This document shows positions 59,234 through 64,000 of a stretch of DNA of 64,000 bases, piece by piece. How positions within the stretch are numbered: the stretch's first letter is position 1; the number at the start of each line of letters is the position of its first letter. Source of the stretch: Lentzea flava (GTDB lineage: Bacteria; Actinomycetota; Actinomycetes; Mycobacteriales; Pseudonocardiaceae); NCBI RefSeq assembly GCF_014648475.1, contig NZ_BMRE01000015.1, positions 94,365-158,364 on the forward strand, written 5' to 3'. The notes beneath the pieces are model-generated. The model did not search any database. It was given only the letters and a program-made list of their open reading frames with translations, and had not been told where the DNA came from. The position numbers and the translations under genes are program-made.

Positions 59234-59442
59234 TCCGTGACGGTTCACTCCGCACCCTCGGCATCTCACCGACACTCGGGCGCAACACCGCGCTCATGGA
59301 CATGGCAGCCGAGATGCCCGCAGCCGTGATCGCGAGACTGCTCGGGATCAGCCTCGACCGAGCCACCCGCTGGACATACGACGCCGGCAACACTCGCCCC
59401 GGCTATGCCAGAGAGGTAGCCCGTCGTGACCAACTCCGCTGA
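59234..59442 (+). pseudogene. C-terminal remnant of a recombinase-like protein
   Basis: The frame gives RTLGISPTLGRNTALMDMAA, then IARLLGISLDRATRWTYDAG and NTRPGYAREVAR. This matches the C-terminal end of actinobacterial tyrosine-recombinase-like proteins with a second HTH, as I remember them. It begins directly at the right end of the IS element, so the 5' part was removed by rearrangement. Confidence 0.55.
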
Positions 59443-59620
59443 CGTTGTCGCCTGCCATCACCAGGAGTGGCATGACGTCCATCGCGCTGTTGCTGCAACC
59501 AGAGGCAAACCCGGGGCGCAGAGGAAGTTCGGTACTTCCGGGCACACATCCCCGGTAAAACAGACACGCCGCCCGCATGTGGGTGTACCGGCAGAACGCT
59601 GAATGTTACGTTCCGTTGCC

Positions 59621-59887
59621 GTGAGCAGCTTGCAGGAGAACTTTGCCGTCAATGCCACGGGTGTCACACTCACACCTGCGGCCGTCGAGAAAGTTAAGGC
59701 ACTGCTATCCCAGGAGGGACGCAGTGACATGCGGCTCCGTATTGCCGTCCAGCCAGGTGGATGTGCCGGCCTCCGTTACCAACTGTTCTTCGACGACCGA
59801 CTGTTCGACAGCGACCTCGTGACGAAGTACGGACCGCCGGACGACGCAGATTACGACAGTGGCCACGAGAGCGGAGCGGATAATTGA
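59621..59887 (+). CDS. ErpA/IscA-type iron-sulfur carrier, N-terminal half
   Basis: The 88-residue protein begins at GTG 59621 and matches the first 60 residues of A-type Fe-S carriers: VTLTPAAVEKVKALLSQEGR near 14 and RIAVQPGGCAGLRYQLFFDD near 39, with the first conserved Cys in GGCAGL. After DLVTKYG it ends in an acidic tail PPDDADYDSGHESGADN unlike the family, which would continue with the second half. That half is in the next gene, overlapping by 4 bases (TTGA). The two products together would make a full fold with all three cluster-binding Cys. Confidence 0.85.
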   Translation: MSSLQENFAVNATGVTLTPAAVEKVKALLSQEGRSDMRLRIAVQPGGCAGLRYQLFFDDRLFDSDLVTKYGPPDDADYDSGHESGADN

Positions 59888-60075
59888 GCGAGACCGAAAC
59901 CTCTGAGGCAGCCAGGGCAGACGTCGTCAGCTTCGAACTCGTCGTGGACCAGAAAAGCGCTCCCTACCTGCAAGGCGCAATCATCGACTTCGTCGACACC
60001 ATCGAGAAGCAAGGCTTCGTCATAGACAACCCTAACGCTGGTGGTTCGTGCGCGTGCGGCGACTCATTCAACTGA
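59884..60075 (+). CDS. ErpA/IscA-type iron-sulfur carrier, C-terminal half
   Basis: The 63-residue protein starts at TTG 59884. After a short Glu/Ala-rich lead it reads VVSFELVVDQKSAPYLQGAI, then DFVDTIEKQGFVIDNPNAGG and SCACGDSFN. This is the complete second half of ErpA/IscA with the conserved CxC. It is in a different frame from the first half, so no single-base change of the stop alone gives fusion; both halves have extra linkers at the split. Translational coupling by the TTGA overlap suggests equal production. Confidence 0.85.
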   Translation: MSETETSEAARADVVSFELVVDQKSAPYLQGAIIDFVDTIEKQGFVIDNPNAGGSCACGDSFN

Positions 60076-60076
60076 C

Positions 60077-60526
60077 GTGACCGACACACCCGATCTCGAT
60101 ATCCCGATCCTGTGGTTCTCCCTTGAAAACCAAGCAGACGCTCTCATCTGCACCGCGCACGGTCGCGTACCCAACGCAACTTTCCAATATCGCGCAGCCC
60201 GCGACGTGTTGGCGCTGTCATTTCTCATCAGCAATCAAACTCCCGACGATCCACTCGACCTTCGCTTGAAAACGATCAGCCCTCATCTGACGAACAGCTC
60301 GAAGTGGCTCGACTGGTGTTCGTCACATCTAGGCCAAACCTTATCGGGACTATCTGCAGCAGACTACGACCTCGCCTGCAACGCCTGGCGCTGGCTAACC
60401 GGCGACCGACTCCTCATCGACTCAGCTTCCCTTTGTCCTGCCGGGTTCACGGCAGCCAAAGGATGTCAGGTCGGGGTTGAACGAGCTTGGCAAGTCGTAA
60501 ATTCAGTCATCACTCGCGACCAGTGA
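60077..60526 (+). CDS. unrecognised 149-residue protein coupled to split Fe-S carrier
   Basis: GTG 60077 begins one base after the stop of the ErpA C-terminal half. The protein has a beta start IPILWFSLENQADALICTAH, then helices around DLRLKTISPHLTNSSKWLDW and ADYDLACNAWRWLTGDRLLI, and five Cys (in ICTAH, WCSSH, ACNAW, LCPAG, GCQVG). No family is recognised. Lower GC and irregular codon use distinguish the three-gene unit from chromosomal neighbours. It may be an Fe-S client or partner; this is only inference from gene order. Confidence 0.65.
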   Translation: MTDTPDLDIPILWFSLENQADALICTAHGRVPNATFQYRAARDVLALSFLISNQTPDDPLDLRLKTISPHLTNSSKWLDWCSSHLGQTLSGLSAADYDLACNAWRWLTGDRLLIDSASLCPAGFTAAKGCQVGVERAWQVVNSVITRDQ

Positions 60527-60790
60527 CTCGGGCCCTGCCGGTGGCACGCCAGGGTCATCTCACTCAGCACGCAGCTGATCACGCGTCGCGGAAGCTCGCC
60601 GAGCAGTCAGTTCAAACTCGGACCGCGGTCCCAGCCGGTGCATAACACCGGCTGTTGAGCCATCCGGACCACGCACGCACCTACTCGCCGTATTGGTCAT
60701 CAGCCGCCGCACGACGGCACAGCTACGAACTATTCCGCAGGATCTGACATCCGAGGTTGCCGGTAGCACGGCACCTACGCCTGGCCGGTC

Positions 60791-61411
60791 GTGCAGGCCA
60801 AGCACCGGGCGAATCTCACGTTCGTCCTTGACGACCTGGCGGGCAGGGAAAGCTCCATGCTCACCGAGCTAAGCGCGGCGAAGTTCCACGGAGCGTGGGT
60901 CCGGATTCACGACAGCGGTGACTTCTTCTCCGACCCCTACCTGCTGGCCTGGCTGCGGATCTGCCACGCTCGTCCGGGCGTGAACTTCTACGCCTATACC
61001 AAGGAAGTCGACAGGTTCCGCCGTCTTGTCGAGCCGAACCCGCCCGCGAACTTCCTGTGGGTCTCCTCCTATGGCGGAACGCAGGACGCGGCCCTGAATC
61101 CTGGCGTGGATCGGGTAGCCGACGTGTTTCCCGACGCGCAAGCGATCGCCAGCACCGGATGGGCGTCGCAGGAAGCCAGCGACCTGCTGGCAGTCCTCGG
61201 CCCGCGGCTTGCAGGCGTCCCAGCAAATCGGATTCCCGCTCACCTCAAACGGTTGGCTGGGCGCAGGTTCTCCGAGTGGCAGGCCGAAGTCGACGCAGAA
61301 CGCACGGCTCGCCGGCACCTGCGCTTGGCAGTCGACAACACCCTGCCCGCCACCGAGCCTCGCACGCCCGATCACGTGCAAACACCGATCGAACAGCAGG
61401 AAGCAGCTTGA
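60791..61411 (+). CDS. gp88-like (phage gene product 88) protein, N-terminally shortened
   Basis: The 206-residue protein reads FHGAWVRIHDSGDFFSDPYL near residue 32, ICHARPGVNFYAYTKEVDRF near 57, and WVSSYGGTQDAALNPGVDRV near 88, the core pattern of phage gp88-type proteins found in actinobacterial mobile elements. The usual Cys-containing start (CPGA...CYA) is not open: upstream codons give TYAWPVVQAKHRANL with no ATG. GTG 60791 is the only start, so it may be a remnant. Biochemical role unknown. Confidence 0.65.
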   Translation: MQAKHRANLTFVLDDLAGRESSMLTELSAAKFHGAWVRIHDSGDFFSDPYLLAWLRICHARPGVNFYAYTKEVDRFRRLVEPNPPANFLWVSSYGGTQDAALNPGVDRVADVFPDAQAIASTGWASQEASDLLAVLGPRLAGVPANRIPAHLKRLAGRRFSEWQAEVDAERTARRHLRLAVDNTLPATEPRTPDHVQTPIEQQEAA

Positions 61412-61466
61412 CCCGACACGCCCTGCGCATGCCTCGATCCGTCACGACCGTTGGTGGGAGTTCCTG

Positions 61467-62108
61467 ATGTCCTATCCGATCATCACCGCACCGCCGTCGT
61501 TGCTCCCGCTACGGTGAGCCGCGCTGCACGTGGCTGTTCTCCGTTCACCGGTCAGCGACTACCTGCGCGACCCACTCGCCGTGTTCCGGCATGCCCTGGC
61601 CTACCTGAGTGACCTCGCGACTGCTTGGGGACCGATGGTGGGGCCGAGCTTCGCGCTCGCCGTCGCGGCAGCCGCTATCGCCCGTCGGCAGCGGCGTCGC
61701 CGCTACCACGACAAACTGGCCTCTGACGCCCGACTGATCACGGTGTTGGCACCACAGACTGTCGACCCATCCGGCGCGCTCACGATGTGGTCGAACCTCG
61801 TCGGTCTGCTTCGACCAGGATGGTTGCGCCGGTTCAGCGGCCAGCCCCACCTCGGGTTCGAGCTGACGTTCACCGACGACGGTGTCCAGATCCGGCTCTG
61901 GGTACCTGGTCTCGTACCGCCCGGCATGGTCGAACGCGCGATCGAAGCCGCATGGCCCGGTGCACACACCCGCACGGCTCCAGCCAAGCCTCCGATCCCG
62001 CTCAGCACCGGTACCGCCCGCCAGGTCATAACGATCGGCGGCGAGCTCCGGCTAGCGCGTTCCGAAGCGCTGCCCATCCGCATCGAACACCCAGCCGACC
62101 CCCCATAG
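61467..62108 (+). pseudogene. conjugative transfer ATPase (TraB/VirD4-like), N-terminal fragment with in-frame stop
   Basis: ATG 61467 gives MSYPIITAPPSLLPLR, then TGA (61515-61517), and the same frame continues LHVAVLRSPVSDYLRDPLAV, through a TM segment GPSFALAVAAAAIARRQRRR, then ARLITVLAPQTVDPSGALTM, GLLRPGWLRRFSGQPHLGFE, and VPGLVPPGMVERAIEAAWPG. These are N-terminal segments of the type IV secretion/HerA-like ATPases of actinomycete integrative elements, normally 600 residues or more. It ends at TAG 62108 before any Walker motif. Restart at GTG 61530 could give 192 residues. Confidence 0.7.
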
Positions 62109-62189
62109 CTGTATCGCGCCGCTGACGGCGTAACCAGGCGTCATGGACAACGGTCCAGGTTTGCCCATCCGCGTAGACGATGCCATGGC

Positions 62190-62583
62190 TCAGCAACAGT
62201 TTCGATAGCTGTGCCGGACCCGCATCAGATCACCGTGGCAGTCCTCACGAGCCCGCGCCAGATCCCGCACGGCTTCTTGATCCACGCTGGGGCACCGCCA
62301 CCTGCGTGACCTCGTCCAACCGCGGCAGCCGCGCCAGACGAACAGCGTCCTTGGCGTCGGTCTTGACCCGGTCATCCGACGGACGCTGCAACTTCGCGTC
62401 AATCCCCAGGGGCGCCGGGCCACCGCGTCCGCGCGGCGTTGGAACTGCACGACCGGGGATGGTCCGCCACCATCGACGTCTGCCGCGCATTCTGACAGAC
62501 ACCGAGCCCCAAGCCCCGGCGCCGCCGAGCCTGCCAACCGGGCAGCGCCTGGCAGGTTCGGCACATCGTCGGAGGCAGTTCAT
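62190..62583 (-). pseudogene. IS110-family transposase remnant
   Basis: The minus strand encodes RVKTDAKDAVRLARLPRLDE in one frame and VDQEAVRDLARAREDCHGDL in a shifted frame. These consecutive motifs are typical of IS110-type transposase N-terminal DEDD domains (KTDxxDA). Both ends and the catalytic C-terminus are missing. Confidence 0.7.
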
Positions 62584-62819
62584 TGTGGAACAAGATCGTC
62601 ACGAGCTCGCCGGCCCGGGCGGCCTCACCTTCAGCGGTGCGAGCGGCGACTCGCCTCGGTGGCAGGTGATTCCTCGATCCTTTTAGGACAGCAACTGTGC
62701 GGAACCGTCGAGGAATGGCTGGACGGAAGTTCCGGTGGGCGGAACGCTGAGATTGGCATCACAAGGGCTCGCGTCTACCTTTGTCCGCATGGTGTTCATG
62801 AAGGCGTTAGGAGAAGGCG

Positions 62820-62957
62820 ATGAACATGCAGGACCTGCTGAGCCATGATGAGCTCGCGATCGACGACTACCCGACACTCTGCAGCATTCCGCCACGTGCG
62901 GAGCTGTTCGAGGAGGCTGACCGGTCGGACGCGGTCATCGTGCGTGGCACCGACTGA
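62820..62957 (+). CDS. 45-residue acidic small protein
   Basis: ATG 62820 has a strong RBS (AGGAGAAGG). The peptide starts MNMQDLLSHDELAIDDYPTL, then CSIPPRAELFEEADRSDAV and IVRGTD. It has one Cys and a leader-like acidic N-terminus. It faces a LanC-like pseudogene, so a peptide-natural-product precursor remnant is possible, but it lacks a Ser/Thr/Cys-rich core. No known family. Confidence 0.5.
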   Translation: MNMQDLLSHDELAIDDYPTLCSIPPRAELFEEADRSDAVIVRGTD

Positions 62958-63244
62958 CGTGCCGCCGCGGTGTCTCAGTTCTGGACAGCCGTCTGGATTT
63001 CCTACGAGTTCCGTGTCCCGGTCGAGATCCGGGCGGCAGCAACGTCTTCGTGGGAGCCCCGTCACGATTGCTGGCGATGATCCAGTTCGCCGCCCGGCAC
63101 GGCCTCGTGGTGCTGCAGTTCGACCGCCTGCTGCTGATCGCCGAACAGGTCGGCCCGGCTTGCCGGTGGTACTTGAGCCGTCTGACGGGAGCGGAGGCGT
63201 TGGTCGGGAGCTTCGGCTCGTCCGAGACCGGGACGACCGCCTTG
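62958..63244. other. no clear gene
   Basis: Short open frames exist on both strands here, but none shows a start, RBS and family pattern. On the plus strand SYEFRVPVEIRAA-type text and RHGLVVLQFDRLLLIAEQVG look protein-like but are in different frames, suggesting further gene decay. Confidence 0.4.
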
Positions 63245-63955
63245 ACCTGTGAACGCGGTCAGCTGCGCCTGCAGATGTGCATGGAGTACGGGCTGCAACG
63301 TGGCGGCTGTCGTCGCCGACATCGGCGGCGACGCACGCGGCGGTGTGCAACCGTCCAGCCCAGCCGTGGCATAGCGACGCGTCGCTTAGCAGCGCGAGTT
63401 GCTTAGGGTCAGTGAGACAGGCGGCTAGAGCACTCTCCGCGCCACGTTGCCGAGCAGGGTCGTGCGGCGCGATGGAGGCCAACTGCTAGGCGCGGGCGAG
63501 ACCTGGGGTGCCGTAGCACCAGGAAGGCCGTTGTGGTCCGGACGCTCGCGTCGCGTTGGTGTGGTGTTCGGCGCGGGAGATCATGCCTGTCCACCATGCG
63601 CTGCGGCCGGTGCCGACACGCCAGTTGTCGAGCCAGTCGAGCAGGCAGCTGATCGTCTTGGTGTGTCTGGGCGCAGTGATGCCGCGGCGGCCAGCAGTGC
63701 GAGCGGGCCAGTGATGCCGTGGGGCGATACCGAGGGTGGCGTGTCCGCCGGGCCACTCGCTGCTGACACAGCCAAAGGGGCCGTCGCCGCTCCACCAGCC
63801 GGGCAGTTGCTCGCCGTCAGCAGTGATCGGCTCGGTGAGCCTCACGAGGTACGCCAGGACATCGCGCAGAAGTTCAGGCTGGGTGTTGCGGTGCAGAAGC
63901 ACCACACCAAGTCCGGTGAGACCGCTGATCAAGTCGACCTCCCAGTTTGTGCAGG
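63245..63955 (-). pseudogene. LanC-like lanthionine synthetase C family, degenerate
   Basis: Pieces on the minus strand: WEVDLISGLTGLGVVLLHRN, GWWSGDGPFG, GGHATLGIA, DWLDNWRVGTGRSAWWTGMI, RPSWCYGTPGLARA then TAG (63487-63489) and QLASIAPHDPAR, LLSDASLCHGWAGRLHTAAC, and LQPVLHAHLQAQLTAFTG in another frame. WCYGxxG and LCHGxAG are the LanC zinc-binding motifs. Defects: an amber codon, a pair of compensating frameshifts near 63690-63730 that scramble HGITGPLALLAAAA, another shift near 63310, and a missing N-terminus. Confidence 0.85.
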
Positions 63956-63999
63956 TAGATCGAGGACAGGATCGGGGAGGCCACCCCGCCCTGGGGAGC
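63947..63999 (-). pseudogene. group II intron reverse transcriptase fragment
   Basis: The minus strand from the window edge reads PQGGVASPILSSIYLHKL, matching RT motif 4 (PQGG--SP---N-YLH-LD) of group II intron maturases. After LHKL the frame leaves the family and enters the LanC remnant, so the RT gene is cut at about 63947. The 5' part lies beyond 64000. Confidence 0.8.
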
Positions 64000-64000
64000 C

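Noticed and set aside
59443..59620. Possible small genes between the recombinase tail and the split carrier
   Set aside because: No start with RBS or protein-like frame was found in these 178 bases.
53460..64000. Search for a direct repeat of the tRNA-Lys 3' end as attR
   Set aside because: No second TTCGAGTCCCTGGCGGCG-type sequence was noticed by reading; it is probably beyond the window or lost.

Overview
The window is GC-rich, densely packed bacterial DNA with many GTG starts and gene families typical of Actinomycetota: PE/PPE-like and EspG-like proteins with a DUF3558 lipoprotein, a SigK/RskA/fasciclin locus, BldC/Xis-type HTH and PrgI-type conjugation proteins. The whole set fits a filamentous member of the Pseudonocardiaceae (Lentzea, Saccharothrix or a relative). 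The genus is an inference; no rRNA or marker phylogeny is possible here.

Bases 1-53380 look like ordinary chromosome. Region by region: proline catabolism (pruA end, putA); an ATPase-TPR protein; a polA-like exonuclease/polymerase; a secreted GH16 glucanase under a perfect LacI-type palindrome; tRNA-Val; an ESX-type substrate cluster (9.0-12.1 kb); a fused SecDF with two small membrane/TPR partners (13.6-17.1 kb); a rifampin monooxygenase gene (rox) divergent from an MFS exporter around a palindrome resembling the rifamycin-associated element; a GH97 enzyme; NUDIX and azoreductase genes separated by a 167-bp foldback MITE; a MarR gene, an oxidoreductase, an acyl-CoA ligase and a LuxR-TPR regulator; an XRE-TPR regulator divergent from a 49-residue secreted peptide; PH-domain membrane proteins; GlxA-type regulator plus MFS; a HerA-like ATPase; orn; tRNA-His; an ABC-F protein; a secreted sugar dehydrogenase; an L,D-transpeptidase; tRNA-Lys copy 1; and a SigK regulon with two matching SigK-type promoters. 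Around 51.3-52.5 kb one gene is broken into several frames and fused by deletion to a truncated neighbour.

From 53381 to the end lies a decayed integrative (probably conjugative) element inserted at a second, identical tRNA-Lys gene. It has a frameshifted tyrosine integrase that reads through the tRNA, an excisionase-like HTH protein, two tandem beta-class DNA methyltransferases (one without its catalytic motif), a serine-recombinase C-terminal protein, a PrgI fragment cut by a deleted IS3 element, a recombinase tail, a gp88-like protein, and a conjugation ATPase gene with an in-frame stop. IS110, LanC and group II intron reverse-transcriptase remnants follow at the right edge. No right attachment site was found inside the window.

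Within this island sits the most unusual item: an ErpA/IscA-type iron-sulfur carrier split into two short overlapping genes (59621-59887 and 59884-60075), one half carrying the first cysteine and the other the CxC pair, followed one base later by an unrecognised cysteine-containing protein. Other items worth a close look are the XRE-TPR/secreted peptide pair, the RAE-controlled rox/exporter pair, the foldback MITE that reaches the azoR stop codon, and the SigK promoter pair.
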